Below, one piece after another: positions 12,608 through 25,080 of a DNA stretch of 64,000 nt (the stretch's first letter is position 1; each line of letters begins with the position of its first letter). Origin of the DNA: Nymphaea colorata (lineage: Eukaryota; Streptophyta; Magnoliopsida; Nymphaeales; Nymphaeaceae); assembly GCF_008831285.2 (NCBI RefSeq), contig NC_045150.1:4850001-4914000 (forward strand), given 5' to 3'. The notes under the pieces were generated by a model, which saw only the letters and a list, made by a program, of their open reading frames with translations, was not told the DNA's origin and ran no database searches. A program made the position numbers and the translations under genes.

Positions 12608-13052
12608 TATGCCTCAGTGAGTTCTGGATTTACCTCCTTAAAGGCCTTTGATGTTTGATCATCACATGTCATCCTAAAGATTATAAAGAAGTTAGATGAG
12701 ACTTGAGACATTGTACATGGAAGTGAATTGCATATGTCATTGAATCTTTGATGGTATTACAAAATGAAGACACTTGGTCTATTTGGAGTATAATGATAAC
12801 AAAATGATGACCAGATGACAAAATGATAGCGAATTTATTGATTCAGATTGATGGTGAACATCCGCCTATGGTGTTGCTCTTGACAAAAGGTACAGGTTTG
12901 AATTCTTCCTCAACATCCACTTTTTCATAGCCTTGGCATCCCAAGGCTTGAGTGCTTCGTTGTCCTGTCAAGATAATTGGTTCCAAGATTCTATTTTCAT
13001 ATTTGCCAAGGCCAGTAAATGGCTAGTAGCCATGGCGTATGAGTAAATCTAA
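12608..13052 (-). other. Protease-RT junction of the Tat-like element
   Basis: No single frame spans this 445-bp stretch. Fragments of a coding frame are visible (KVDVEEEFKPVPFVKSN near 12,870-12,950), then non-coding-looking sequence, then an acceptor-like ATAATCTTTAG near 12,680 followed by a short open stretch ending NPELTEA. Ogre elements of the same branch remove an intron at this place; that comparison is from knowledge of the family, and splicing here is only a possibility. Confidence 0.4.
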
Positions 13053-13988
13053 TCATTTCTCATTCTGACAGAATTTCTTGAATAACGGATGACTTTTGTA
13101 ACTTGTTTCAGGTTTGGCAACCTTTTTCACCCACATTGGTTTCTTTGGTTTCTGAATGGCCAACCTGCTAAGACTTTGAGATATTTCTTCTTTTTTGTGG
13201 ACTCGAATACTAGGTACCTCAATTGTATATGTTGGTACCAGAATCATTGGGTGCACGAGACTATTCTGCCTATCCTCTGCATAGATGGTTATAGTAATCC
13301 TATTGTAAGTCCATTTGATGCATTGATGTAGAGTTGAAGGAACTGCATTGGTAGCATGGATCCATGGTCTACCAAGCAATAGGTTGAATGAGGGTTCTAT
13401 ATCCACTACATGAAATAAAACCCGATGATACGTCTCAGAGATATTCAGATCTAGACATATACATCCTAGGCATGGTTGTCCTGTTCCATCATATACATGG
13501 ATGAAAATCGACCACTGTGTATAGTCAGCCTGTCTTATGCCTAACTCATGAGCTGTTTGCTGTGAACAGATGTTTAGGCTTGGTCCACCATCAATTAAAA
13601 CATGAGAAACTCTGGTGCCCCTTGTTTCTATCACTATGTGCAAGGCATCATTATGCGATGCACCTCCAATTGGTAGATCTTTATCAGAGAACATGATCAG
13701 ACCATTTTTACATAATTCAAATTTCCATTCATTTCCTCGGTTAGGGCTAAATCCTCCCTTCTTGACTTTGAGTAAGGGGTCTAATTCCTTGAAAATGGAT
13801 TCTAAGGGTTCAGGGTCGCACACTTGTGACTTCTGATCAATTTCTGTCAAGCAGTCTTGTTTAACCAGTCCGGTTTGTGGATTGATGGATCCTTTATCAT
13901 GTTTGAAGGGTAATCTAAAGAAATCCAGGGACGCTGTATCCCTTTTGTTTGTCACCATAATTTGATGATTTGTTGAAAATCTAACCAT
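13053..13988 (-). pseudogene. Aspartic protease of the Tat-like element
   Basis: The 311-codon open frame contains the retropepsin active site in the form VLIDGGPSLNICS at about residue 130, and LLLGRPWIHATNAVPSTLHQ, the second conserved block of gypsy proteases. It follows gag in the same frame, separated only by one TGA at 13,998-14,000. It would normally be made as part of a Gag-Pro polyprotein and cleave it. The ATG at 13,986-13,988 may simply be an internal Met. The frame itself is undamaged. Confidence 0.85.
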
Positions 13989-13997
13989 CGAAACTAT

Positions 13998-15400
13998 TCA
14001 TTTCCCATGTTTAGGAAAAGAGTTTTTGAGAATGTCAGGTTGTTCATTGACCTCTTTCATGATTTCTTTATCAACTGCATCTTGTACAATATTTTTAAGT
14101 ACAAGGCAGTCTTCTATGTCGTGTCCTGGAGCATGATGAAATTTGCAAAATTGCTCTTTGTTTTTTCCCATCATCGATGGGGGGTTGGAGACTTTTGAGA
14201 GAAACAGAGTACGTCTTTCAATCAACATGTGCATGACCTCTTCATAACTCTGTTGTAATAGTGTTAATTTCCTATCGTATCTCCATCCAGGATGTTTGTT
14301 TTTAGTGCCACTGCTACTGCCACTAGCTCTGTCCATTACCCCTTTATTTTTGGGATATTCTGACTTCTCTTTCTTGAAGGTGGCGGTGTTGGCTATGACG
14401 TTGGCTGGAGCATTTTGACTCCTGCTATTCTTCTTTGTATCTTCCCTAACCTTTATCGGGATGACAGCATCAAAAGCTCCATTTTTAATTTCTGCTTCAA
14501 TGCATTCTGCCCTCTCGGTGAGATCGATAAAAGACTTGATTGGAACACTAGAAATGAGGCTCTTCAATGGTTGTGTCAAATTGTTCACGATCAGTCCTAA
14601 TGCATGGGATTGGGAGATTGGATCCCTCATCTTGTTGCAAGAAGACCTCCATCTTTGAATAAAATCTCTCACCTTTTCACCTGGCCTCTGTTTCAGATAA
14701 CATAGTGTGGTGATTGTTGGTGCAGTTTCGACGTTTTGAATGAACCTTTCAATGAAAAGGTTCATTAACTTGTCAAAATTCTTCAATTCGAGTGGGTTGA
14801 TGTGTTCCAGATACCATTGTGCGGTAATTCCTTCCAGACTTCTTGGGAAACATTGAAAGAGGGCCCTGTGATTGTGGCGAAATTTGTAGCATTCAACAAA
14901 GAACATGGCCAAATGTGCCGTTGGGTCTCCATGGCCATCAAATTTGATAAATTTCGTAAGCAAGTTTTTTATATGCTTGTCGTTTTCGAAGCTTTCGTAG
15001 AAATCTTCGCACATGAAATTCCTTTTATTCTTGCATTTGAGTTGAACTGCGTTCAACTTCTTTTCAACTTCTTGAATTTTTGTTTTCCACGATTCTTTTT
15101 TGAGAGTTTTTGGTTCTTCCTCACTACTCGATTCTGTTGTAGTGTATTCAGAAGAGTCGAAACTTCTTGATGAATAATTCTTTGTTTTCTTCCCTTTCTT
15201 TTTGGTTTTTTCTGCCTGGGCTTGTTCTTCATTGAACATAATCATGTATCTCCAAAATCTTCTGTATTCTTCAAATTCTAGATCATTCATTTCTAGCTTG
15301 GGAGGTGTTTCTGAGGAGGATTCTTCTCCCTGTCTCCCATAAAAGTTTGCTTTAGCTCAATTTCAATCCTTCTCTTTTGTTGGCTTCTGGTTTCGACCAT
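13998..15400 (-). pseudogene. Gag of the Tat-like element
   Basis: The N-terminus is probably MVETRSQQKRR at 15,400. The frame then closes at 15,293, and the main 430-codon frame (from ATG at 15,290) continues one frame over, so I read a frameshift near 15,293. The central block (HLAMFFVECYKFRH, CFPRSLEGITAQWY, LMNLFIERFIQ, RPGEKVRDFIQRWR) is the gypsy retrotrans-gag domain. Near the end is a zinc-binding motif CKFHHAPGHDIEDC. A lysine- and serine-rich region (about residues 25-70) precedes the core. The protein would form the particle shell and bind element RNA. Confidence 0.88.
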
Positions 15401-15573
15401 AAAGCGGATGTTCACCTTGCAAAAAGAAAAATTGAAAATGTTAGGATTTGAATTGATGGGAGATGACAAATTTTGATTGCATATTGAAAGAAAGATGAGA
15501 ATGACGAAACATGACAAAGTTCAACACAACTTGACAAATTTTGGCTTAACAACAATGAACTACACATGACAAT

Positions 15574-16785
15574 CTAAAATAGAAGGATAGATGGGCGGAC
15601 TTCATCCTGCCATTTTACATATTCAGGACCCATTCCTAGACCAAGGACAAGATACAAGTGAGCAAATGATTCACAACGTCGTTGGACATAGGTGTATATG
15701 CCGGACCACTCTTCGGTATCTAGTTCACACTCTACGATGGCTCCTTCTGACTCAATTGGACATGCTTTCCTTTGATGCAGTGATAACTGTCTGAGGCAAC
15801 GCTTTGGATGGTATTCGATTATGAAGAATGGTCCCAATAGAAGACTTCTTCTCACTGGGTTGTAGGTGTATCTTGACTTGATGACTTCTCGATCAAAGAA
15901 GTCCCAAATGATGATGGAGTCATCCACTTCCTCCATCTTCCTACGGTAGTCCTCCATACTGGATAACTGGCCGTCGGTATTCTGAAAATGACATGATTGT
16001 GGCCCCACATGTTTGTAGAACCATGCTTGTAGTGCGAAGATACATCATTCTATCGAGTCTGCATCTCCAATTGAAAATTTGGTCAGCCCTCTGTAAAGAA
16101 ATGCCAAGGCTGCCATTGCTACGGATATGTGACGGACTTTGACATGCCCTCATTTTCTGAAGAGGCAAGCTATGCAGAAATCCATTATGTGTTCTTCATT
16201 GTTGAAGAAGATAAGACCCGCGGTACAAGTTACCATAGAGTTTTTGTACTTGTCTGCAACACTTCTAGATAGTGACGCAGGGTTGACAAGTTGGGAATAT
16301 GTTTCACCAAGTTCTTGTAGTTGAAGATATTGATGTCCATCTTTCTCTAGAAAAGACCAACTCCGTTTCCCTGTGAGTTTACGAATCACTTCTAGAGTTT
16401 TGACTTGACCTTGGTTTATAAGGAACTGGTCTTCAATTGGACCTCTTGGGTCACCTTTTGGTTTTGGCAAACCCATAATGCTGGAGAACTCATCAAGAGT
16501 GATTGTCATTTCACCCCATGAAAACCAGAATGTGTTGGTCCTTGGGTTCCATCTTTCGGCAACTGCATGGATTAGATTACCATTGATAGGTTGCATGACA
16601 AAACTAATTGCTTCTTTGAGACCACAATCTTCTAAGTGGTCCGAAAACATACACCGAAAAGTTGGGTACCATGAAAGATACCACTGAGGTAGGTATACAC
16701 CACTTGGGATGATGTGAAGTCCGGATCGACCTTGACACGGCCCGAATAGGATGTGGTCATATAGGAAAATGCTTTCTAAGTCCAT
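15574..16785 (-). pseudogene. PMD-type extra ORF upstream of gag in the Tat-like element
   Basis: The frame starts with MDLESIFLYDH at 16,785. It has the PMD hallmark around residues 75-105 (AERWNPRTNTFWFSW, GEMTITLDEFSSIMGLPKP), then EDQFLINQG and YLQLQELGETYSQLV. At about 16,150 the frame breaks, continues at 15,941-16,168 (NWRCRLDRMM) and again at 15,574-16,008 (WDFFDREVIKSRYTYNP, TYVQRRCESFAHLYLV). The strand and the position between PBS and gag match the additional ORF of Tat-branch elements. Function of such PMD passengers is unknown; host relatives act in gene silencing. Frameshifts suggest this copy is dead. Confidence 0.8.
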
Positions 16786-17552
16786 CTAGACAAGAGAAGG
16801 TATTAGACTTTGACATGAATTGACCCAATAGAGACTCGAGAAGAGTTTTGACATTGGGTTTGGACATGGACTTAGAGGCAAAGTAAAACATCATATGCAT
16901 CCAAACAAGCAATTAAGGAGAAATTGATAATGCATTCTCTAGGACTCTTGCCTATATGCATTGTTTTGAAAATGGGTCTTGGAACCTATGGAGAATAAAT
17001 GGGTAAATTGTTCTTAATTCTTAAAATTTATCAAAGGTATGCCTATATACCCAATTTATGGTACTGGCATAGACTCCTCCAAGGGTTTTATAGATTTGGG
17101 TTCTCCAATTCTCCTTGTTCACCCATCAATATACCAGGACTATTGTCCGTTTCAGTACTAATGGGAGGACTTCTCAGTCCAATTGGGTGGTCCAGTTGTA
17201 AGGCTATATCTTGGACTAATGTCCTAGAAATAGCCTGGCAACCTGATGACCAGAACATGATATAGGTAAGGATTTGTTTTTCAAAATTCATAAGAAGATG
17301 CAAAATAGATGGCTCTATTGCATACATTCCTAAGAGATAAATTTGAAAAATTGAGAGCATACATGGGCTGCATACAATCCTAAGTTGAGAAGGGGTAAGA
17401 TAAATTGAAATGAAAGAGGTTCATGAAATCTCCTCAATGTACATTACATGATGCCGGTATGCATGTTTATGAAAAATTTTGTGCAATTGATATTCGGCAT
17501 TGTAAAATAACTTGTATATGATCCAAATAGGTCCTTAGACAAACAATGACGG
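16786..17552 (-). other. 5' leader of the Tat-like element
   Basis: About 770 bp between the primer-binding site and the PMD-type ORF. I see no conserved coding sequence; the short ORFs here are likely chance. Confidence 0.5.
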
Positions 17553-17570
17553 GTCCCACAGGGTGTGCCA
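17553..17570 (-). promoter_or_regulatory. Primer-binding site of the Tat-like element
   Basis: On the minus strand TGGCACACCCTGTGGGAC follows the 5' LTR end after the two bases GA. The TGG start fits pairing with the CCA end of a tRNA. The cognate tRNA was not identified. Confidence 0.7.
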
Positions 17571-17572
17571 TC

Positions 17573-20500
17573 TGTTCGCACCCCACCCTTTTTCTCAAGG
17601 GGGTTGAAATGCAAATCAGCAAAATTCTTTTAAAATTAAGGTTTTGAAAAATATCTTAAGGGAAAGGGATCCGCCCTTCGGTACGAGGTCCAGCCATTCC
17701 TGCCGCCTTTAACAGGGGTAATTGGACCAAAAACTAAGAATCATTTGGATCATATACGAGTTTTTGATGCAAATCATATATGTTTATGCATTGAGGCTTT
17801 GGATTCAAGAACCAAAATTCAAATTGAATGAGTGATTTGAACCCTTTTTGAAGATTAGAGGATTTTCAAATTGGTTCAAAAACCTTTGTTTTTGTGCCAT
17901 TCGATTTGAAATACACAATTCTTGAGAATTTTGAAGAGTGAAATTGAGTCTTTTGTTGTGAACTCTAGATGGTTCATGAATTGAAATTATGATCAACTTT
18001 TGAAAAATAACTAAGTTTCCTTAGCAAAGATACTTGATTTTTGAATTCTTCTTTTGTCAAATCGTGTGATTTGGTTAGGTAAAGTTCATTCTTTTGATGA
18101 AACATGGGTTCCAAACGTGTTGTTTTCCAAACATACTTTGGCCAAGAATATGAATGTATTGCTCGTGTTTTCTTTTGAAGTTAAGAGAAGTTTACAAATT
18201 CTTGTTGCAATATGACTTGGTCACTTTTTGCAACTCAAATTTGAATCACTTAACTTCTTGAGAATGTGTATGTGGTGCTATTGATTTGGAGTGAAAGTAA
18301 ATGCATGAAATGAGAAAGGAAACTATATGAAACATTCATTCTTCCCTCTCTCATAATCTCTCAAGATTCGTTCATATGAAACATACATTCTTCACTCTCT
18401 CATAATCTCTCAAAGTCCATCCATTGTAATTATATGTCATACAATCTACACATAAAGATTGATTTTAATTAAAATGTAGGACCTTTTCTAAATGTGATTA
18501 TTATATGATTAAGCACATGAATTAGAGATGTAGTCCATAAGCTTGAGACTTAACATAAAATTATCAAAATAATGAAAAATACACAAATGATGCCAAAATC
18601 AATCTTTGAAATAGATGAGAGACAAGGATGACATCCACTTTTGTCTCAAGATAGCCAAAAAATTAGATCTTTTATTGATTTAGATAGCTGAAAGTTGTGG
18701 ACATTGATTCCAATAAAGAGCTTGTTTCTTAGCTAGAAATGAGAAGTCCTTCATCAAATTTGAAATTTTGTACTCATGAAATCGTCAACTTCTTTGGATA
18801 GTTCTAGGATAGTTGGCTTTTCAAACATGTAAAATTTGACATTCTTAAACCAATTCCTATAAAACATGATCTGATTTCAACAGCGTACATTGATCTTATG
18901 TATGGATTGCTGAAAGTAAGCAAATTTTAAAATGAAATGAAAATGATCTCATAACTTGGTATTATGAAAATCAAAATGATCCGTTTTCTTAAACCAGTTT
19001 GGAAACGTGTTCCAACCTGATTTTAAGAGAGGAAAACAATTTTTAACAAGAGATTTAACACGTATATGTATATATATAACAATGTATACATATACGTACC
19101 TCACTTCTTCAAAATGAAATTTTATCATGGGACCGCATGACTCATGAATCATGATGATTCATTGCTGGGTTCTTTTATGTAGGAGGATTAAAACTTGTTT
19201 CAAATCTCTCTCACTACCCTTAATCAATTAAATAAAGCATGAAACAAAATAAATTTAAATAGAATGAGATAAATGAATACTCATGCTAGTTCATCCTTAA
19301 TTTCGCCATGCGAAGGTGGATTACATTCATGAGAATGCATCCATCCTTAATAGGCTTTTTCCGTCGTATATATATTGCAGCAAGATCACTCTCTCACCAT
19401 GGGATTCTATCATGATGGGGAGTTCAAAATGGTTTTAAGGTGGTTGTTTTGAAAGGAACGTGGCCTTGGGGCCCCTTCCAAAATTTGATACATGGGTTCA
19501 TCTTTAAGAAAAATCGACGTATGCATGCATTGTGCACTAACATGTAGATTTAATCGTAGGTTTCCCCTAGCTGGATATCATTCCCAGCCATGAAATACAC
19601 GAAAATAAACCCTGCCCACGAGTTGCTGAAATGAAAATGAACTAATGAGAAACCAAAATAGATGAGAAATGGGTTTAAATCACCTACCTTGCGGTCGGTC
19701 TTGATACTTGATCTTCACCTTCACTTGTTTTCTAAATCGAGCAGTCCTAAGCAAGAATCCAAGCTTGGATTCGAGCTTAGCAAAGTTAGAAGTATAATAG
19801 CTTGCTTGCTGGAATTTGTAGTAGGAAAGAAGGCTTCTCACCACGAAAATCCTAAGTAAGAGTTCACTTAAGCACCCTAACTTAGCAAAATCAATGGAGA
19901 GAAATAAAGAAGAAAATATGAGAAAAGAGGGAAGAGAGCTTGGACGAATCTCTCCTCTCTTCCTTGGCTTCTCCCTCCTAACTCTTTGGCTGAAACACTT
20001 GATGGAATACCTCAAATTTTCGTCCTCTTCCTTGGTGGCCAATGGGAGGTTTATATAGAGGAGGAGGTGGGTTCAACCACCTTCTTTAATTTGCCTTGGA
20101 AGATTAAGCAAGGCTTAGAGAGATGAAAAATGGATTAAATGAGTTTTAATGGCTCTATTTAATCATTCTTAGCCCATTTTCACGAGCTAGGTGGGCTGGG
20201 CTAGGTGTGGTCAACCTTGGTTCAGACTTAGCTGACCAACTTTGACCAAAATTTTGAACGAAAATGCCCTTGTACAGGGTTTTACCTTATTTTGTGCTAC
20301 TTATTTATTTTTGTTTGAAATCAAGCTTGTTAGGTTGAAACCTAGTTTCTAAGCTCCAAATGCCATTGAATTATGATAATCCAATTTAAATTTGAATAAA
20401 ATGTGAAAATTCTATTAAATTTGGCTCGAAAAGGGTATTTCCGTCCATAATTTGATTGAAGACGAATTTCAATTGAATCAAACTTTCGTTTGAAAAATTG

Positions 20501-21451
20501 AATTTTAATTTGGTATTTGATTTATGCATTTGACAAATCCAAATGTTTATTTGTCTTTCATAAACCAAATCGGGCTGTGTAATCTCAATTTGACCAAAAG
20601 GGGGCAAAATTGTCCAGATTGGTCAATTTCGACCAATTGGCCAAACTCAAAGCTCATTTGTGAGTAGTTTGACTTTGTTTGAGGTAATTTGATAAATTTG
20701 AGCCAAGAAAGTTCTTAATTGAACTAAATTGTACTTTGACTGAGTTTAGTCAAAGTGGGTTTGGTTCGGTCAAAGTCTATATTCGTCCATTAATTAGATC
20801 ATGAGACAGACCTACTTTTTGGCCAAGCTGAGCTCATGTTGACTGAGCCTAGCTAAGATTTGGGTGCACTAGGGTCAAACCTACTTGAATTAAGTGGGTT
20901 TGACGAGCCTAGATGTTGCTTTTCGAAGATTGAAAACTCTTTAAAGAAGACCTAGTTAAAGAAGAGAGAGATGCATAAATGTTTCTCTTTTCCTAGGTTT
21001 TTAGTTATGATATCATTCATTTTTCCTTGAAAATGATTTTTTCATTTAATTGAGAGAAAAATTTTATTTATTTATTTATTTATTTTAAATGGGGGGTGTG
21101 ACCCCTAGGGGGCTCTTGACCACACGGGCTAGGTGGGGCCCACACATGGGTCCCACCTAGCATTCTAGACTGAATTAGATCCAATTCTTGGATGTAAGTC
21201 AAAATTTGAATTTTGCAATTGGATTTGGATTTCAAATGACATTTGTAATTGAATTTGGATGTCAAATCCTAATTTGGACATAGTTTGGACTCGTAATCTT
21301 GCATTGGGATTCGTGTCATTTGTTAAATTCATTATTCGAACGCAAATTGTGCTTAGGTTCGAAATTGGCTTTGAAATTGCAAAATTTTACAATTCTTTTA
21401 AATTTTTTACATTAATTCAATTTTGATGTGGAAAACTTTGGGGTGTTAACA
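17573..21451 (-). repeat. 5' LTR of the Tat-like element
   Basis: This 3,879-bp LTR begins TGTTCGCACC on the plus strand and ends GGGGTGTTAACA. It is the fuller of the two copies, keeping the ~390-bp segment (about 19,810-20,190) missing from the 3' LTR. That segment contains the putative promoter. A 120-codon frame at 19,680-20,042 lies just downstream of the TATA box but starts with TTG and is not supported as a gene. Confidence 0.9.
20050..20058 (-). promoter_or_regulatory. TATA box in the 5' LTR of the Tat-like element
   Basis: The minus strand reads CCTCTATATAAACCTCCC, a typical plant TATA context. The related solo LTR has a similar CTATAAATA at a comparable place, which supports a promoter role. 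Confidence 0.6.
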
Positions 21452-21456
21452 CCATA

Positions 21457-23351
21457 GCAATGCATACGAAACATTTTTCTACATTCACGTCAATCATACA
21501 CATCAATCATATCTTACAAAACTTAGCCAAACCACAAAGAGTAGTCTCGATCTGTGATTGGATCGTAGCTGTCCTATGCAATTATCATTCTACGATACTT
21601 TCTAATGCACAATCGGGGTCGAGAAGATACTCATCTCAATACCCCACCTCATCTGTCCTGAGTAGTTATCATTGCTAGCATGCACATGCACTTGTGTAGT
21701 AATTTTAAAAACAAAATCAATCACATAATCATTCAATCACATGCACACATTCATATAGCAATAAGCACTTATAACACATACATCAATCACAAACACAACA
21801 TAAGATTCTACGATCCTAAGAAACCATGCACTCCACATTTGGTCCACAGGCAGGGATTTGCCTAGAATGCCTCCATACCAATCGCGTGTCACCAAAATAC
21901 CCAAAATGCCTTGAGCTTCGAATCTTGTCGCTCAAGGTCTACTCGACGTGCCCGGTGTACTTGCAAACATAATCAAGCAATAAAATTTCTACTCATTCTG
22001 CTTTACAATCCATACAAGTTTGAAAAAAATCCTTGAGGCATAGGTCATCGCCTCAAGAGGGTGCCGATGGGTAGTATCGGCCCACAAAGCCCTCCAATAA
22101 ATCTCTTCCCAACTCTTTGAGGTTGTGACTAAACAATTTAAGCTTTGAGCTCTCAATTGAACTAATCACTATTGTGTTTCTCACTTGCTTTCTTAGTTGA
22201 GGTGTCAACCCCACAATTAAGCTTCCCAACTTACATACTCTATCCCAACCAACACACATTACGCACATCGACAATAGCATGTGCGATGTGTTCGCTACCC
22301 TTCTCCGCAATATCAAAATCTCTATCATGTTTTCCAATCGCTTTGAAAATCAACATGTCATGCTAAAAAGATAAATATACATGTGGATCCTCGTCCCTCC
22401 AAAATAGTCTTAGACCTTCCCCAAAAAACAAAGTCACTGGCATGCATTCTAAATCATCAAATCTTAAGTCTCACATGCACAATCAATAATTATACATGTG
22501 CTAATAGAAATTATTAGACAATTTAAGCTCGGTTAGGCCTCACTTACCCCACTCTTTGAATCCAAACTACTGCAGTCCTCCCGACAGCCACCTCAAGTGT
22601 TCGGTTGATCCCCAATGACAAAAATTAACTATTGTTGTCACCTCCCAAGCCTTCAACTCACTGGTATGAAGGGAATGATGTGCCCCCAAGCTGAAATCCA
22701 ATACAACAGTCATAAAAGAGTGAAAATCAGTGAAAAGGAAGCTTAAGAGAGGGGTCTATCGTTAGAAGGGGCCCACAGTAGCTTTGAGGGAGGCTGAAGA
22801 TGAGTGAGAGACGACACGAGAGGGTGGAAGTGGGAGGAGGCTGGCGGTACGAAGGGAGTGCGATAGAGAGGGGAGCTGGACAGAGAGAGTTCAGACAAAG
22901 GGGAGAGATAGACAGAGAGGGTAAATTGAGTGTGAAATGGGGAGAGGGAGAGGAGGAGGCAAAAGAGACGAGGAGAGCTCGAGCAGAGAGAGCATGGGCT
23001 GAGGGAGTGGGACGACACTTGAGGGGGAGGGTTGTGCAGTAGGGAGATATTGTTGACAGAGAGGGGAGACGACAGAAACAACGAGAGAAGAAAGAAGAAA
23101 GGAGAGGGAAGAGACAGAGAGAGGTCGAGAGGGCTCACCTGAGCGCTACCGCCACCACTGCCCTTCACCTCTGTTGCCGCTGCCCTTCTTCCACTGCCTG
23201 CTTCTCCGTGTCGCAAGAATCAGTGAGAGACGAAGAGGGGGAGAGCCAGCGACCAGCAAAGACAGAGGGAGAGCGGGCATCGGGTAAATCACGCAATGGA
23301 TTTTGGGTATGGGTCTAGATCCAGATCCAGCCCAACCTGCCAAAACAGACA
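21457..23351 (-). repeat. 5' LTR of the del-like element, second part
   Basis: It continues the LTR broken at 5,558 (CATAGCAATGCATACG here matches the same position in the 3' LTR near 2,140) and ends with CCAAAACAGACA. A GA-rich tract lies at about 22,740-23,110. No gene is supported here; ORFs in the GA tract are compositional. Confidence 0.88.
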
Positions 23352-23356
23352 TTCAT

Positions 23357-24140
23357 CTTCTAATATTTTACCTTTTCTTCATTTTTAGGTATAAGAGCAC
23401 ATTCCTTCTATTAGACATACTATGGACCATCCATTTCCATAGGCACGGCCATTACATGCATAATGGAGATGTATAATGATGTAGAACTATCCAAATCGAG
23501 CATATCAAATCTTCATATGAGTGAGGTATGTAAAGCAAATAGTGTTTCATATTTTGTTTAATAAAGACACTGGAATACTTGTGTACTGATGATCATTCTA
23601 TGTTTATGTGTAGGTGTTATTTAGGCCATACAATGTTGCAAATGAGCAAGATTGGAATATCGTGAAAGCACTTGACTTGTTGTGCAAATTGTTCTGCATA
23701 AACAAAGTAGAAATGCAACATGACTGTCGAGTTCTTTTGTAGTGAGGTGAGGTCCAATTGATTCTATAGCCACCCAGTACTACATAGCTATTTCAAAAAT
23801 GCTTTCAGGGCTAGAGTTGACTGACAATTGTTGTTTCAGAAGGAGATCCACAACTAGTCTCATAATGGTGAAATAGCTATTGCTTACGAAGGCGAGGGGT
23901 TTACACCAGGGTACCATGAGCAGTATTAGGATGTAGTGGATCATAGGGTACCCAAAATCTGTTTGATCAAGTTGTCCCCTTGTGGATCACCATCTGCAGC
24001 AACAAGAGATATCCACTTCCATCAACATCCACAACAACAGGAGATATCCCACTTCCATCATCAGCTGCAGCAGCAAAAGATATCCCACATCCTGTTGCAT
24101 CATCATCATCATCATCTCCAGCAGAGGGGGTTTGCCTAGA
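23357..24140 (+). pseudogene. PMD gene, left-arm copy, second part
   Basis: After a pyrimidine-rich acceptor (CTTCATTTTTAG near 23,387) the sequence matches the right-arm exon that encodes WLWEHISSTRP, the PMD segment before its C-terminal block. A further exon encodes LFRPYNVANEQDWNIV. The tail is rich in Gln and His (SHFHHQLQQQ, then a run of His at 24,098-24,118) and ends near 24,140. The left copy has lost the Trp codons and gained stops, so it is a pseudogene. Confidence 0.65.
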
Positions 24141-24479
24141 GGGACATCCACAGTAGACAGCATGCATATTCAAAGCAAAAGAGGCTAGGACCATGCAAAG
24201 TCTACAGCCTAGAGTCCAAACCTACCCGTGTAAGAGAGATTGGTGGCAGCAATAAACACGTTCATTGTTCATGTTGGCATTTTGACTTACAAAATTGATG
24301 ATTTGAATCATAATCTGTCAAAAACAAAACAGCATGAACATGATGATAGAGAATAATTGTATTTTATTAATAACGACAAACATTGTTTGTTTGTTTATAA
24401 CAATAATCAATAATAAGTTAATTTTATTAATAAGGATTGTCATATGGTGTGAGACAATGGATGTTTGAATTGTGAAGTT

Positions 24480-25080
24480 CCCTTTTGTTTTGTTTCATTT
24501 CGTTAGGCATGTGTAATGAACTGTGTTGTCCCACTATCATATTATCCCATATGAATTTTATTATTCCCTATTGTGAAGTTCCCTTCTGTTTTATCTTTGA
24601 CGTGTTGTTATCTTGCTATATCATTTTTGTTTGTCGATCTCTAGCTCTATTCATGTGTTGTTATCTCCCTATCTCATTTCTATTTGTATTTCTCCCATTG
24701 TATACAAGCGTTGTTGTCTCCCTATTTCATTTTAGTTCATGTTTCTCCCATTGTTTACACATGTTGTCAGTTTCCTATCCCATTTTTGTTTGTCTCTTAC
24801 TCTATACATGCATTGTTATCTCCCCATCTCATTTTCGTTCTTTTGGTATCCATTGTGTTATCTCATTAACTATGTCATTTCATTCATCTTGATTGATGAT
24901 AAGCAAACACAAGTGTTGCCTTAGAATTTATTTGATGTTTCTTTTGCTTCTTGCTCTCTCCTTTTCCTTAGACATTATGCATGTTTCTTTTGCTTCTTGC
25001 TTTTTCCTTTGCCTTATACATTATCTCATGTTTCTTTTGTTTCTTGATCTTTCCCTTGCAGATCAAACATTTCCTTATCT
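24480..25080. repeat. Array A, left arm (degenerate ~58-bp tandem repeat)
   Basis: Units resemble TTATCTCCCTATCTCATTT followed by a TTTGT...CTCCCATTGTATACATG segment. They repeat about every 57-60 bp between 24,590 and 24,860, with looser TTTCTTTTGCTTCTTGCTCT repeats at 24,938-25,060. The reverse complement (GAGATAGGGAGATAACAATG) recurs in the right arm at 47,450-47,540. ORFs across it are repeat artefacts. Confidence 0.7.

Larger units (their letters stand above)
5559..21451 (-). mobile_element. Tat-like Ty3/gypsy element with PMD-type extra ORF
   Basis: This 15.9-kb element has both LTRs (5,559-9,110 and 17,573-21,451) and a 5-bp target duplication CCATA at 5,554-5,558 and 21,452-21,456. 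It is nested in the 5' LTR of the del-like element. Read on the minus strand the order is 5' LTR, PBS, PMD-type ORF, gag, protease, RT, RNase H, archaeal-type RNase H, integrase, PPT, 3' LTR. A second RNase H and an extra ORF before gag are features of the Tat/Ogre branch. All coding regions carry frameshifts, stops or deletions, so the copy is not autonomous. The solo LTR at 36,913-39,867 belongs to a related family. Confidence 0.92.
963..23351 (-). mobile_element. Ty3/gypsy del/Tekay-like element, internally deleted, with nested insertion
   Basis: Two long direct repeats (963-3,958 and 4,503-5,558 continued at 21,457-23,351) flank a 544-bp remnant of pol. A 5-bp target duplication TTCAT lies at 958-962 and 23,352-23,356. 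The right arm shows the unoccupied site as an intron sequence with a single TTCAT. Orientation is minus: pol 3' end and a purine-rich AAGGAGGGTAGGATG tract adjoin the 3' LTR at 3,958. Primer-binding site, gag, protease, RT, RNase H and most of integrase are gone, together with about 117 bp of the 5' LTR, in a single deletion ending near 4,502. The element hosts the Tat-like gypsy at 5,559-21,451. It cannot be autonomous. Confidence 0.88.

Noticed and set aside
19680-20042. 120-codon minus-strand ORF just downstream of the LTR TATA box
   Set aside because: It begins with TTG, ends inside the LTR, and the other LTR lacks half of it. No protein similarity recognised.
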